This document shows positions 23,401-38,300 of a stretch of DNA of 64,000 bases, piece after piece. Origin of the DNA: Lepidurus packardi (Eukaryota; Arthropoda; Branchiopoda; Notostraca; Triopsidae); NCBI GenBank assembly GCA_023053545.1, contig JAKZAN010000007.1:6758001-6822000 (forward strand), written 5' to 3'. The notes beneath the pieces are model-generated. The model did not search any database and was not told where the DNA came from. It worked only from the letters and a program-made list of their open reading frames with translations. The stretch's first letter is position 1. Every line of letters begins with the position of its first letter. The translations under genes were made by a program, and so were the position numbers.

Positions 23401-25654
23401 ATAGGGTATAGAGATATTAGCAATACTCAATTTCTGCGGAGATAAAAACGCGCTTAGTGGGGGCACATGTCACAAGTGTATGCTACCCAAACATAAGGAT
23501 GCGAGAGGAAACTAATGAAAGTAGGCGAGAGAAGCAAGTGCTTTTAAGTAGGGTAACTATACAGATGAATTCGACACCGACCAAACCGGCGCAACTTAGC
23601 TATTATCTCGGCCATTGTGTTGTGGCGCCTTGATTAAAGGGAAAACAAGTAGTGACGTCACCCTACTTATTTCTCGATAACTCCACCAAGTGTCCAAACC
23701 ATCCAGCAGTTACTTGCAGAAACACATTGCCTTCGCTGATACTAATCGCCTCGTTAAAAGAAAAGAAACTTCCTTTAGCTAGGCTGACAGTACGTGGGTG
23801 TTAGGAAATAGATTTTTTTGTCCTCTTCATTCCAAACGAACGCCAAGTCTCACCGCCGATAAGTATTGATCAGAGTTGCATGAATACGCCTGCACAAAAT
23901 AAACTGTTACTCCAAAAAGGAGAGGGAAACTATAACAATACAGCCCCAATGCACGACTGACTACGACATGGCTCAGTCACTCTTTTTCCTTCCTTCCCGT
24001 TTTTTCCCCAATGCACATTTAACAATCGAACTGACCTTGTTCAAGTGTCAGCGAACTTCGATTAACATACGATAAGAAGCGGCTGTTTTGATGCGAAAGG
24101 CCACAGGCCAAAGACGCAAGATAAAACAGGAAAGGGAAAAAAAACTAAATGAGAACCTAGACGATGAGAAATTAAAAGCCGAAGACTCTTGTTTATATTT
24201 CCCCAAGTGCACTGAAAAAGTCGGAACTAAACCACAAATCAGAAAAAGTCGGGTGAAAAAGTCGAATGAAACGCTGAGTAGTACCTATACGAACGCTGGA
24301 CACGAATATACGATGGCAATTTGTAGGTGTTGGTCTGTTGCAATTAGACCTAGATAAAGTTTACGTAATAGACCTGTGGGAAACTTGGAAAACGGATACG
24401 TATCCATCAAAGGAATGCGAGTTTGGGTCTGTTTTCCCTATTTTCATCATCACAAACCTAGGCACACTTTCTTCCAAGAGACTTTTTAGGAGAATACCGA
24501 ACGAGTGAGAAAATAACTTGATGTTATCGATTTTCTAAGTGGGGTTCTCGCCAGTCCAATGAGGGTTTAAGCTATATTTAAGCGAAGTACATAAACCGTT
24601 TTCAATCGTGTTTGTGCTCGACTACACAACCAAAAGATGTTCAGTTTGCAATCACAAAAGCGATCATAGTTGAATCTTAAATCATATCCCTGCTCAGAAT
24701 GCCCCAGCACTTTATCTCTAGTATATCTTTAATACTGAGTCACGGTTAGGCACGTGAGCTGGGAATTTATTTGCATAGCGCAAAACTTCCAATAGCAGAG
24801 GTACAGATAGCGACATTTTTCACTTACGTATTAATTCAGGGGACGAATTTGCAATACAAAATCCGTTTTCAAAGGTAGAAGACACTGGAATCCTGTAAAC
24901 AAGTACGACTCACATTACACGGATAAATCTGATTATATTTCCAAGTCCGTAAGCGAGCAAATTGCACTTTGCACTTCCTGGACTGACTCCGCGGCGTTTG
25001 CGTTCCTGCTGATTCAAGGAGGGTAGATTTGACTCGTGTCGTTCCCTTCCCTGTTAAACTATATAAAAACCTCTGCGTCAGACAGGTTAGGGAAAACAAA
25101 CAAGTTAAAATGCATAATAGGTTTCACTCACAGGAAGCAATGGTTTTTTTTTTCACGGCATGTGGAACAAACAGAAACTAGCTTCGTACTTGATAACAAT
25201 GTAGCGACTACTGGTGGCGTTTTTGCTCAACTCGGACTAGTGTCGATGTTGGCGTCGGCGCACTAATTCCCCGAAATATGTCGATTTCTGTTCCGTCTAC
25301 AATCTCAATATTCCTCGATTTGGGTTGTCTGAAACCCCAATATTCGGTTAGCATCCATAAACTGTTCTGTGTAAAGGGTATATTTAACCGTCTCGTGTCC
25401 TATTCAGTAAAAGACCTTACAGCTTGGCAGGCCTTACAACTTAGCAGAGCATTAAGTTTAGAATCAATATGGCAGAGAATTAAAGCTTTAAAAGGCAACA
25501 CGCGCCACCATGTACACATTTTTATCAAAAGCTACAACAAGGCGGCGAAGCGAACAGTTTGAAATCCACAGAATAATCTCTAAAACTTGTTATAGAGCAC
25601 TTTTAATTTAAATTAAACAGGCAATGGTGATGAAAACTATTAAAACTTTAATTC
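20478..25654. other. 5.2-kb region without recognised genes
   Basis: No exon chain, domain or RNA gene was found on either strand. It separates the 5' end of kazrin from the 3' end of hemocytin and probably holds kazrin promoters and leader exons, plus the hemocytin 3' untranslated region just right of 25.6 kb. Open frames such as 24088-24357 (lysine-rich) and 23003-23312 lack family features and do not splice to neighbours. Confidence 0.5.
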
Positions 25655-26355
25655 TTAATAAACTTCAAGTGGAGCGTTCGTACTGACGTCGTCGTACTGG
25701 CTAATTTCATGGCCAGGTTCGTTTTTTTGATTGTCGTTTTTCTGTTCAGTTACCTCCCCGCCTTTGCACGGATTACACGAGCAAGCAGTCGGAATGGCAA
25801 TACTTTGCTTCCATGTTTTTCCGTCAGTACAAAGCAAAGGCACCGTAATGTGACGCATCTCTGTCGGTTGACAACAATCACAAGTCGTTTTCAGGTCAGT
25901 GGTACCTATAGGAAGTGACGGGGAAAGTCCAATTAAAATCAAGCACGCGGTACATTGTCGAGACAGATATTTTGATAGACGTCATACAAGCTCATGGAAA
26001 ATGGAATTTGCAATGCAATTTTCAGAAAACTGAGAGAAGAACCGAAAATGGGAAAGAAACAAAGAGATTGCTGAAAAAACCCATGGGGATTGGTTATAAC
26101 TCGTAAAAAATGATTTCATTACATTCAGAACGTCATTAGAAATTCGTATAATATATACGTAGGATGCGCAGTTCCAATAAAGACAGACTCTAGAATAAAA
26201 GTATATTTACCAGCTACGTAGGAAGTATTTGATCCGCAATTTCCTGAGCATTCTTGCAGCTCTGGTACACGGTGATCGTTTTTACAAACACCATGCAATG
26301 GTGAATGATGCACAAGCATGCCAACCGTCTTCTCGCCAGGTACAGAAACTGGCAT
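25655..26355 (-). other. hemocytin: C-terminal cystine knot (CTCK)
   Basis: Two exons encode the [15 protein letters not shown] half and the [18 protein letters not shown] to CSCNPC half of a cystine knot, the dimerising end found in von Willebrand factor and mucins. A hydrophilic tail rich in Asn, Lys and Glu follows to the stop. Confidence 0.9.
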
Positions 26356-29300
26356 GCAATTATCTAATAAAACCCACCAAAAAATAATGAATGGTTCATT
26401 ACCAGTTCAGTACGCTTTTCGCCATGATAGAATTACACAAAATACTTACGTAGATCTTCACGACCAGGTTTGCAGGTAGGGCAGCATTCACTTTCGTTAT
26501 GGACGATGCGATGCGGAGGACAATCTTCAATGTTACTACACGTTTCCATCGATGTTGCCACCATGACCTAAGAAGTAAATGACTAGCTGTTAAGTCTAGT
26601 CGAATTTATCTCAAAAACATCTAGATTAATAAAAACGAAAGAAGAAAAACACCATTGCGAGCTTACATTTCCCGGGTCGCCAACACACTGACGCTTTAGG
26701 CAAACGTCATCGGACCATACGTGGCCTATGGGAAATGCAACACCATCAAGCACGCATGCCACTTGAACGCAGTGTCCGCAGCATTTACCCGAATCTGATG
26801 ATGCTGGCTGGTATTCGTAACCCTAGGTTTTAACCGCAAAAAGAGCTAAATATTTCAACTGAGTTTAAAGAAGCGATTGCATACTTCACCACAGTTCACA
26901 GCGCACGTCTCTTTTACATCCTGTTTAAGGGCTTGGCCTGAAACATCCTTAATGCACCGTTGTTTACTGCAAGCATCTGTAAGATCAGGCCACTCCTCGC
27001 CCATCTTTAAGTAATCCATTTTTCAGTAAGGAAAGCTTATACTCTCTATATAAAAATACATACGTCGTATTGAATTCCATTGTCCAAGCAAGCCGTTTTA
27101 GTATAAATCGGGCAGCATTGACCTGGTACTACGGTCTTGTTAAAGACAAAACGTGCCTTTTCTTCGGCATCGGGTCCCATGCACAGTTCTTTCGTAGTCA
27201 CCACTTGTAACTAATTCGTTAGAAAAAAAGCTACTATTATTCAGGTTGTTCTAATAAAGTAATAAAATATTGTCGGGGAAAGGCAAGGAAATAAAGTAGG
27301 AGAGGATGAATAATAAATCATGCTTACAAAGTTATCTTGTTCTTGGCAATGATACGTTTCGCAGTCATCCTTCGAACTCCAAGATTCTCCCTGTACATAT
27401 GATTTGCCATCAACGACACAAGCTACTTGGCGACATTCGCCGCAGCAATCCTCCTTGCTTGGTTTTTCGTACTCCCAGCCCTAGTATCATTGCACGTTAT
27501 TAGAATATGCAAAACACTGTTGCATTCTCTAGTAAAAATTATGAGAGCTTCATGCGAACATTCCTTTCGTACCGGAGCACAAGTTGTCGTGCAAGACTTG
27601 ACTTCAATTTGTTTGTTGACTGTACCATCCAACAATCGCTCGCATTCGGTAGTCTTGCATGGATCTAAACTATCAGTCCATTTCTCTCCCACTGGATAAA
27701 TAGTGGTGTTTTCTCTGCAGGCCACGCGCTCATGTTGTGGACAGCACTTTCCAGGAACTTCTAATACTTTTAGAACGTACTCGCTGATTTCGGGATTGTC
27801 GTCCACCGGAGGGCAAGGAGTTACAGTGCACAGCGCTCGCGGAAGTCCGCCTTTAGTAGCTTCGCATGTACAGTGGGCGCATAAGCCGTCTTGCCATGTC
27901 GCACCCACCTTGATAAATACACAGCGAAAGGAAAATAACTTACAAACCTTTCCCATTGCAACTTAAATGAATGTCACCTTGTAAGATTTCGTAACGCTGG
28001 GACTAGCACTGACTTGTTTTTGCTTGCCATGTTCCACGCGCATTGTATGCTCGTACAAACAGGCATCTTTGGGTGGTTCTACAAGGGAACAAGAATAATA
28101 ATAATCATTAATAAAAAAGCACGATAATAATGTGATAAATAATAAGAAGGATAGCAAAAAAATTAAAAATCGTCATACAAAAGGAAAGAAGAATTAAACG
28201 TAAAAACCCTTACCGCAATAGTATTCTGGGCAACAATTCTTGTGCGTGCCGCGAACAATTTCTTTCTCATAGTACTTCTGGCATGTGGGCGGAGCAGGGC
28301 AGTTTTCTGGCTTACAAACTGTCTCTGCCGTTTCGCAACAGCCTTTCTTATTGACGACTATTGCTTCACCAAGACTTAAGGTGGGAAGAGTCAATGGAGG
28401 ACAAGCTTCAGGTTGAACACATTCTAGAAAAAATTGAATTGTATATAAGTAACATATAATAAAGAAAAAACAGAGCGGAGAAAATTCCCAATTAAAAACT
28501 GGCAATTCTCGCGATAGACATACCACAAATAAATGTAGAACAGCCTTTGGCGTCTTCCAACTGCTTGAGCTCTTGGTTAGGACCGCAAATGGGTACGATC
28601 ACAGCGTCTGAGCACTCATTCGGTTCTGAAACAAACCCACCAATATTAATTACAAACAATTTTAACAATAGAGAAAACCCTGAAACTTACTACAAATTGT
28701 TTTCGAGCAGCATTCGCCTGGTCCCCGCTCTAAAGTAACGGCCGTTTCTCCGAACTTGCACGTCTCAGTCGCGCACAACATGACAGTGCAGGAAACAAGC
28801 CCAACATCTAAGGTGGACAACGAAAATACTAATTATGACTTTTACCAATTTTTTTTTCTAAAAACATACCATGGCACGAGCATTGGGAGCAGCCATCCTC
28901 TGTTGCCCATGTATCCCCTGGATAATGGCCTTGGTCATCGCATGGTTTGCACATTTTCAGTTCCACGCAAGTGTCGTTCAGCAGCACCTAATTACATTCC
29001 ACAAGCAAAGCGGATTATTTCAACGTTTCACTCAGACATTAGTGTTTTTTTTTTTTTTTTTTAAGAAAACACCATAAACTAAGTTACCTTGCCTTCCGGA
29101 CAATAGCAGCCATCAGCAGTGCTCATCGAGCAAGCATCGGGATCTTTTTCGTACAATTCATAATTGTCACAAGTTGTCGTGCAGCCAGAACCACACTGAC
29201 GGTATTCCATATCTAAGAATCCACGCAAAGTTAATTCGAAGTTTTCATACAGTTTTAAAATTAGTTAAAGTATTAAAGTCACCTTGAGGGCACTCTATGT

Positions 29301-32300
29301 CACACTGGGCCTCTTTTCTCCATTCTAAGCAAATACCAATTTCAGCACACTTGCGAGCATAGGCTTCCAAATTGCGACATACAGACGCATCTTTCTTTTC
29401 ACTATGGCAGTGATCGAATTGGCAAGCAGAAATATAGGGAGCTGGATCGACCACCGGAACGCACTGTAGAACCAAAAAACAAAGACTCACATAAATTTAT
29501 TCAAACGAACACGACTTACCATCTGGAAAGCTTCACTCATGACAAGTTTCATGCACGGATCTTCTTCAGGCGGAGGTGGTAAGCATGGTCCAGGAGGCTC
29601 AGGCGTTTTACAGTTGGGTTCTTCCTCAAAGCCAGGCGGCAAATCCTTCACCAGCCAACTTATGCCGAAATCGTCGACATCTTCAGGTATTTCGCCGTCG
29701 CTGCTTCGAAGATCATCCGATTTATCGTAATTGCAGTTTCCTGTGATAAAGACCATGTTTATAAGAGGTGTCATACGTGAAATTAAGAACAGAATCGACG
29801 TACCGCAAAGCCCTTCAGTCTTATTGTAGTAGGTTTGAGATGGAAGAGCCACTTTGAAGCCAAAATTATGAAAGAAGTACGAGACTTCCAATTCGATAGC
29901 ACGTATCAAGACTTTAACCTGCGAGCCAGGGAATTCTTCCATCTGAACCCAGCCCAAGTTCACTGGAAACTTCTCAATTAAGTCTCCGTCCAGGGTGGTT
30001 ATCATCGACTTTGTCTCCTCAGATCGCTGGATCCGAATCACGTGGCCCTCATAAAGAACAGTGATCCCATCGGTGCAGGTGGTTGTGGGTTCCTCTTCGC
30101 ATTTTTTGTTTGTTACCAAAACCTACGTAATAATAAACGTATCAGTATAATTACGTACACCTTATTGAAATTCGATCATCTTACTTGGAAGTCATGGTTT
30201 CCATCCGGTTTGATGTCTCGGGCGGCAAGATATGTGCAGTTTCCGTTGAATGTGAAGTTGGTTTTGTCAAAGCTTATGTACTGTGGATCACCCTCTCCGT
30301 CACATACACCTTAAAAGAGTTAGAGAAAACGTTACAATGTAACTGCAGTTCTTGCAGGGATTTAGTTTACAATCTCGACACTCCGAAGGTTTAACGCATT
30401 TTTCTCCCTTGCTGACTAATCCGTCCGGGCAAACACAACCCGGGAAACACAAATCCGGAACTTCAGGGCAAGCTTGTGGATCGTTTTTGTTCTCGCAAGT
30501 GGTTTCACACTGCTTATGGTTGCATTCTCTGAATATTTTACCCTTCGGACAGTCCACAGCTAGAGACAAAAATTTATAATTTTTTTTTTGCTTGGTCCAC
30601 ATGAAGGCAACTTACGGCATTCCGCTTTCATTCGCCAAGAAGAAAGGTCCAACTGGGGTTGGTCAGACAAGCACTCGGAAACGAACGACTGGAAAGCGTC
30701 GCATTTGCATTCTTGGACGGTATGATCATCCGCCATGCAGTGGCACATAAATTCGGTACATCCTTTGAAAGCTTTCTGGAATGCAGAGCCTTCGGTTCCG
30801 TAACATTTATCAAGAGGCATTTCCCTATTAATGGAAAAACGTTTTGACATAAAAAGGAAAACCTTAACAATAGATAACTAATGCCCAGTCCGGCATTTTC
30901 TAGCTTACTTGAGTTTGTCGCAATGCTCCCAAGCAACCTTCCGGTGTTCTGCGGAACAAACAACGTTTTTGCAGTCTTCAGGCTTGGTACCAGGCACGAC
31001 CCAAGAATCGCCAAATGCTGGAGTGTTGGCTGCTAAGGTCCCATCAGGCTTGCGCTTATCATCTTCAGTAACGTCATTGTAAAACCCGCACAATCCGTCT
31101 ACTTGCTCGCTCAGTTTGCTCGTAACACCGATTTGAACGTTGCCTTGCCCATCCCAGACCACCCAGAAACCGTAATGCTCTGAACGGAAAACGACCGAGG
31201 CTCCTACCCTAGAGATGGTGAAGGCTCGATGCTTGGCGGCAATTTGCTGAGCTTGGACTAGAGTGTACTCGTAACCGTCGTACGTCAGGGCGAAGTTGGA
31301 GCCAAGCGTAAGCTTGTGCTTGCCATGGAGGATTTCGAGCGAATTGGAGCAAACTGTCGAGCAGTTTTTGTGAATTATCACGCTCCAGTCTTCGTTAACC
31401 AAATCATGAGCCAAGATGTGATGACAGGTATCGTAGAAATAGTGCGTATCATCGAAAGTTGTAATGGAGTTTATTTTCACGGTGCAAACCTCTTCTCTCG
31501 GAGGTATTGGCGCTGACTGCGTAACCGTGGTACTCGTGCTTGTAACGGTGGATTTTCGGGTTGGAGCAGTAGTGGAAGTTCCGTCTTGAAGAATTGCTTT
31601 GCTGGTGGTCGTGCTTATGGGTTTCGTTGTGGGAATCGGTACGCACTTATATTTGGGGCAGTCTGGGTCATCTGCATACTCTTCCAAGTCCTATGTCAAA
31701 GCAAAATTAATGAGACAAAGCGATTCTAAGAATCAAAAAGAAGAAAACCCTTACATGGCTCTGCCTCTGCACTTGCTGACCCCATTCGTTTTCTTCATCT
31801 GGCAGCAGAACCAACTCATAGCCAACTGGGCAACTGGGCTTCTCGAGGCAAGCTTCACCCGTAAGAACGCAAGTGAATACAGGGCAGACAGAGGATTTCA
31901 CTTGGTCTTGAAGTTTTGTAGTGTAGCCCGGTGGGCACTCAGCTAGGCAATCTGTTAATTGAAACGGCTTAGGGGGCAGAGTTGTCGATCGTGCAGGTAC
32001 AGGGGTCGATTCCGTTGGCGCTTTTGTTGTAGTTGTCGATTTTGTTGTAGTTTTTGTTGTAGTTGTCGGTTTTGGTGTTGTGCCTATGATAGTACCATTG
32101 TGATGCATTAAATGGGGTGTTTCAATACATCAATACAGAGAACCAACATTTGGTTTCTCCAAATAAAATTCAAACTAATAGAAATTTTCCGCACTTGTAA
32201 GTTTGGGCGTCGTAGTACAATGACGCTCGTCATCCGGACAATCTTCAATCCCATCGCACCACTGAGTCTGGTTGATGCAAATGTTGCTTGTAGGACACAA

Positions 32301-35300
32301 GACGGTGCCGGGATCGCAAGGTTTGCATACGCATTTGCAACTAGCCGTTAGGAAGCCGTGTAAGCCCTACAAGTAAACGTGATCACTTTTATAACGAAAA
32401 TAAAAAGCTCAACGAAATACACACCGGAAAAAAGACATCAACTAAGTAAGTTATGAAAACTGAGTGAATTTACCTCTTCGCAAGGTGGACATTCTTTCTT
32501 ATGACAATCAGTTTTGCCGCCCAATTTGCACAGGCAAACAGAGCAATCCTCTTCCTCAAAGACTGAGCCCAATTCATAACGAATGTGACCAATGTAACAC
32601 GGGCATTGCGAGTGTAAAACGCAGTTTTTCCCGTCCCAAACGCGACCCTCGGGACAACCACAGCCATCGAGAAGAGCTTCCGGAACACCCGGGCATGGGT
32701 GACAGAATGTGGTGGTGGTGGTTTCGACCGTTGTAGTCGTAGGAGCCGGGGTAGTGGTAGTAACAGGAGCTGTGAATATACAACATTTCACATGAGGGTT
32801 TAGCGTTTTAAGTATAGTAAAGCGACTTGATGGCATAAATGAGAATATTACGATAAGGATGGTAGCAACCCAAGATCTCGAGTCGCATGGCAATGTTGTT
32901 ATTCCAACTGAAGGGGATGATCTCCAAGTACTGGGCGTTTATAAGTCTCGGGAAGAGATTGGTTTTGGGAGTATCGGCATCAACGTTTGCAGAAAACTCC
33001 TAACGGGGGACAAAAAGAAAGCTTTTTAAAGCTACGAACGTTAACCATCTGAATATTTTACCATTTCTAAACCTAAATCGTCCAAAATAGGGTTCCAGGT
33101 TTCACCATCGTGACTGTAGACGACTTTGAACGCAGTGACCCAATCTTCTCCTCCGGCCTGACCTTGAGTGATAATACCTGACAAATTTCTGGGCTCCAGA
33201 AAGTCGATCTGATTGAAAAAAAAAATCAGAAACATGAAAGCTTGTCTGAGGATAAGAATTTTTTACCTTGACGAATTCTACGTGATCGTTTTGAGCAGGA
33301 ATCCAAGCTCCTCGTCCTGGAAGACGGCTATCCGTTCCCAATCGCAACTGAGGTTTGCCAGATGCGACATCGTCCCCTCCACGGACTGAAGACAGAGTGA
33401 TTTGTTCGTCATTAAGGGTCATGTCTTCAAAGCCCATTTGATCTTGGCAAATCTTGGGCAGTTCCGTTGTTGAAGCTTCAGTTGTCGCTACAGTCGTGGT
33501 AGTGACTGCTTCAGTAGATGCAACAGGGGTTGTAACTGGAAGGACTCTCGCTTTTCGTGGAATAAACACAATTTACAACCCATATCAATTTTAAATTCCA
33601 ACTTACAAATTGGATGGAAGCAACCTAAAACTTCGATCCGCATAGCAATTTCGTTATGCCACAGGTGTGGAACGATTTCTAAGTATCTGGCATTGATCAA
33701 CGTCGGGAAGTAATTCGTATGAGGTTGGTCAGGATCGTCGTTTGCCAAGAAAATCTAAAAGCAATAGCGAGAAGTAAGCACCAAGAAAACTGAATAGCTA
33801 TACATACTTTTTCATTGGGTAACACTGGGTTAGCTAAAAACGGACTCCATTCTTCGCCGTCGTTGCTATAGCGCACTTTGTAATGCGTCACCCACGACTT
33901 TCCGTTACTTTGACCTTGAGTAACCAAGCCAGTCAAGTTCTTGGGCTCCAAAAAATCCAACTGCAGAGCATTTAATCAGATATAAGTGTTAAAACCCAAA
34001 CACATACAGTCAGACAACTTACGCGAATGAATTCATCAGGTGTACTCTTCTGTGGCATCCAAGCGCCAGCACCGGGCGGTCTGTTATCCGAACCCAGGCG
34101 AATTTGTTGTTTCCCGTACGTAATATCGTTCCCTTGTCGAATGGATGACAGCGTAATTTGCTCGTCGGAAAGCGTGTTGTCTTCCAAACCCATTTGGTCC
34201 TGGCACACGGGTGGTTGTTGGGTTGGGATAGGTGTTGTTGTTGGCTCGGTGGCAGCAGAAGTCGTTGTGACGGAAGCTACAAACATTAATAGGAAGATGA
34301 ATATTAGAAACGAACGACGTCTAAAAAGTTACGATATGGATGGAAGCATCCAATGACTTCGAGACGCAGAGCAATTCCTTCATTCCATTGCCAAGGCACA
34401 ATCTCCAAGTATCGCGCATTGATCATACGATCGAATAGAGATTCTTGGGGGGTGTTGCTATCCACATTACCAGGGATGATCTATGTATACATAGAAATTT
34501 CCATAAAAATTCTTTTATATTAAGTAAAGTTTAGTGAAGCTACTTTATCATGGCCATCCGTTTTGACCAAACTATGGAACGTCTCTCCGTCTTGCGAATA
34601 GCGAATCTTGTATGATTCAACCCACTTGTCTTGAGTTGGATGACCTTGAGTGATCAATCCAGACAAATTCCGTGGTTCCCAGAAATCGATCTAGAAAAGA
34701 CAAAAGTAAATACAAGTGCTCAAGAGACTTTACAACAATTACAAATTACTTTGATATTTTCACGACGGGAATTACCAGCAGGTACCCATGCCCCGAAGTC
34801 GCTGTTAAGTCGAATGTTGTTCACTCCGTTGTTAGGATCATCACCAAGCATAGAGCTTAACTCAAACTGTTCATCTGAAAGCAATCGATTCTCCAAGCCC
34901 ATTTTGTCCGTGCATAGTTCATCTGAAGGAAGTTAACAGAAAGAAAATACCAAAAATAAACAAAGCTAGTCAAATTTTGCACGAGTGTTATGAGTATTAC
35001 ATATTTTGCTGGGAGTCGGTCGAGTTGTCGAACTAACACGCGTAGACGGAGTCGTTGTGGAGCTAACGCGGGTAGACGTAGTTGTTGTCGAACGAGCAAG
35101 GGTAGACGTAGTCGTTCCACAACCAAACAAGTCGAACTTCAACGCAATAGCACCCTTCCAGGTACGAGGCTGAATGCGGATGTAGCTGGCTTCAAAGGGC
35201 ACATCCAACACAATTTTCGTGTGCGATAAATGATGCAGCGGACCATGGAACAACTACAGATAAACATAATTAATAAGCACATTGGGATTCGATTTTGTTT

Positions 35301-38300
35301 TTTACGTGAGGTTTGTCCTCAGCCTGGACTTGAGCTTGACTGGACACATGATGTTGTGTGACGTAATGGAAATTGACACCATCATTGCTAAACATAATGA
35401 AAAAGCTTGTGACTTCTTCTTCGGCAATGGGACTGCCTGTGATCTCCGCACCATAGATAAATTCGGGCGTAAGCAAATGAACTTGGATCCATTCATCATG
35501 CTTGGCATGACCGGCCAACCAACCCACGCCTGTAATGTACGTACACAGTTGTCATTAAGCTTGAACTCTGAAATAAATCTCGTGTACCCACCTTTATGGC
35601 TGAGACGAGCATTCTGGGGGCCAAAACCTCCCTTTGCACTACTCGATGCTGAAAACGCTGTATCTGGAACGGCTCCGATGTCGGACAATAGACTTACCAA
35701 CCTAATTGGAAAACGTTCGAATCAATTCTACAAGGTCAATTCACAAAAATTACCGATTTTCGTCGCAGTGAGGTGGAGGCGTCAACGTTGTTGGTACGAT
35801 AATTATGGGAGTAGTAAGCCTTTTGGTGGTAGACTCTAATATAAACAAGTCCCAATCACATCATGATCATAACAGAATTGTATCAACTATTTGCGGACAA
35901 GACTTACCGCATACGCAATAATAACGTATTTCGTAATCCGCACATTGGCCGCCTTTAGGCTGGCGAGAATTGAGGCAAATAAGACCTTGGTCTAAGGAGC
36001 AAACCACCGAAGAATCTTTGCTTGTTGAGGAAGATTGCTTCGTTTTGACTGTACGACATTCAATATCAGCCAATACACCCTACCAGAATCGATACGCATT
36101 ATGTTTATTGCGTATAAAATATGATTTCTTTATTAATATCAATCTATTTATTATCATAGTAAAATACATACGTTACTATACTTATTAAATTCTATGTTCT
36201 ATAATACTCGTTAGAATAATAATTAACTTCGTTATAATAATTTATTATTTTACCTCTGTGCAGAATCCAGTTTGACGTAGAGCGGTTAAGGTCTTCTGTT
36301 CCCGATCGCTGTTTTCTGTCGATGGATTATCATCATTGATCCAAGATGACCAAACCGAACATTGTTTTGGCACTTCAGTCGGCCCAGGCGGTAGAGGAGT
36401 AGTAGTGGGGCGTTTTTGAGTGGTTGTAGGTCCCTATAGGAAATTAGAGACATTTAAAATGAGATCAACATTTGCTGTGACGACCGAATAGTTACTGGGG
36501 TGAGAGTTCTGGAAGCTTCAGTACTTGGAGTGACCTTCGAGACGCAAGCAGAACTGTCACAGACGTATTCGTTGCTCAAGCACTGGCAGACTTCGCATGC
36601 GCTTTCCTGGACTACAGAACCGGGCTACAACCAAACGTGCATTTAGCATTAGCAACTTGTTTAAAAGAATGACAAAAAAATGCGGATTAAAAGAAAAATT
36701 AAGACTTCCTACTGGGACAACTTCTCCAGTGTGAGACCTGCAAGTGCAGTCGTAAACGGATACGCAAGAGTGGTCGTCACGCCAAAAGTGACCAGGCTGA
36801 CAAACTTTGTGGCTTTTGCAACCTAAACGATACATAAAGCAATTAATAACAAGAAAAACTGCAGCAATGTTGTGGGAAACAGTACCTGGAACACAATCAT
36901 CTGCAGATGCACAGTAGCCTCTTTGGTGTAAAATCTCTCCGTACATCAAGCAAACTTGGTCGCAACGATAAGCGCAATCACTCCAGTAAGATCCATCCGG
37001 ACACACTAGCAGCAATATATTTGAATAAAAAAAACGTGTGAAAAGGATATTTATTACCATTCGTCGTAACTGTTGTGGGTGGAGTTGTTATAACATCACT
37101 TCTATCATACGGTGTGACTGTGGTTTCCGACAGTTTTGTTGTTGTTCTAATAGTTTTTGGTGTCGTTGATTTGGGAGCTTTCGTGGTTGGCGCTAAAGTC
37201 GTAACAGGCTCTGCAAAAGCAAATAATAAGACAACTAATCCACAACCTGTATTTGTTACGGCTAACTTACCACAGGCACACAGGAATCGTACAGTATAGT
37301 CCTTGCATAAACCACTTTCTTGGTTGTCATTGTAGCACACCAACCCTTTGTAGGTTTGGCACTTCACAAGCTTATCTCCGGAATCCAACCAATCTGCCAG
37401 CGAAACTTTACCGCTAGCATCCGTCCTTAATGCACATGGAGGAAAAAAAACTCCAGTTTAGTTTCAAACAAAAAAGCATAACGTCCCATTACTTGTAATA
37501 TTTGCATTGGATCTTGGCGATGTGCGACTTGGGACACATTTCGTACTGCTCCTTGATAACTTGCAGATTCTCGAAGTCGCCACCACCGATCGTAGGACTG
37601 GAAACATTGAACCAATCTGTCCAGCCCTCGACACATGAAGGCGTAGTGGTTTCTTCGAAACTGGTACCGGTCGTCGTTTCCTCAGGCTCTTCCGTGGTGG
37701 GCTCTAGAGTGGTAGCAGTTGTTGTTTCCTCAGGCTCCGTTGTTGTACGAACAGTTGTCGTTTCCTCGCGCTCTGCAGTTGTAAGGGCTGTTGTGGTTTC
37801 CTCACGTTCCCGTGTTGTGGGAGCTGTTGTCGTTTTTTCCGGCTCTTCTGTAGCAGGAGTAGTTGTTTCCTCAGGTGTTCGTGTCGTGTGAGTAGTTGCT
37901 AGGAAAGATAAAAGTTTACTTCACATTAAACAACCAGCTTTGATGTCTTAGCGGCAATCTTACCTCCACATTCTGGGCGAATCGCAATGACAGCTTGTGG
38001 CCAGTCGCAGACTTGACTTACAGGGTTGTACATCGTTGGTGGTAAGCAAGTTTTCTCGACCTGTTCCACTCCATGTAGACCATCGACGCATTGGTAAAAC
38101 AAGTGGCAGTTCGTGGGATGGGGACTATTAGGACTATTCTGGTCGCACTGTTCTCGAGGTGACACGGTAGTAGTTGTCCACGTCGAAGGGACAGAAGTTT
38201 GCGTAGACGGTCTTGTAGGATGACACTGGCAGTAGAACTGCACTTCGTAATCCAGACAAGCTATAACAAGGTGAACAAAACAAATTAATCTACATTGTAA

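Noticed and set aside
24088-24357. Lysine-rich 89-residue open frame
   Set aside because: Purine-rich composition, no domain, no start context or neighbours to splice with.
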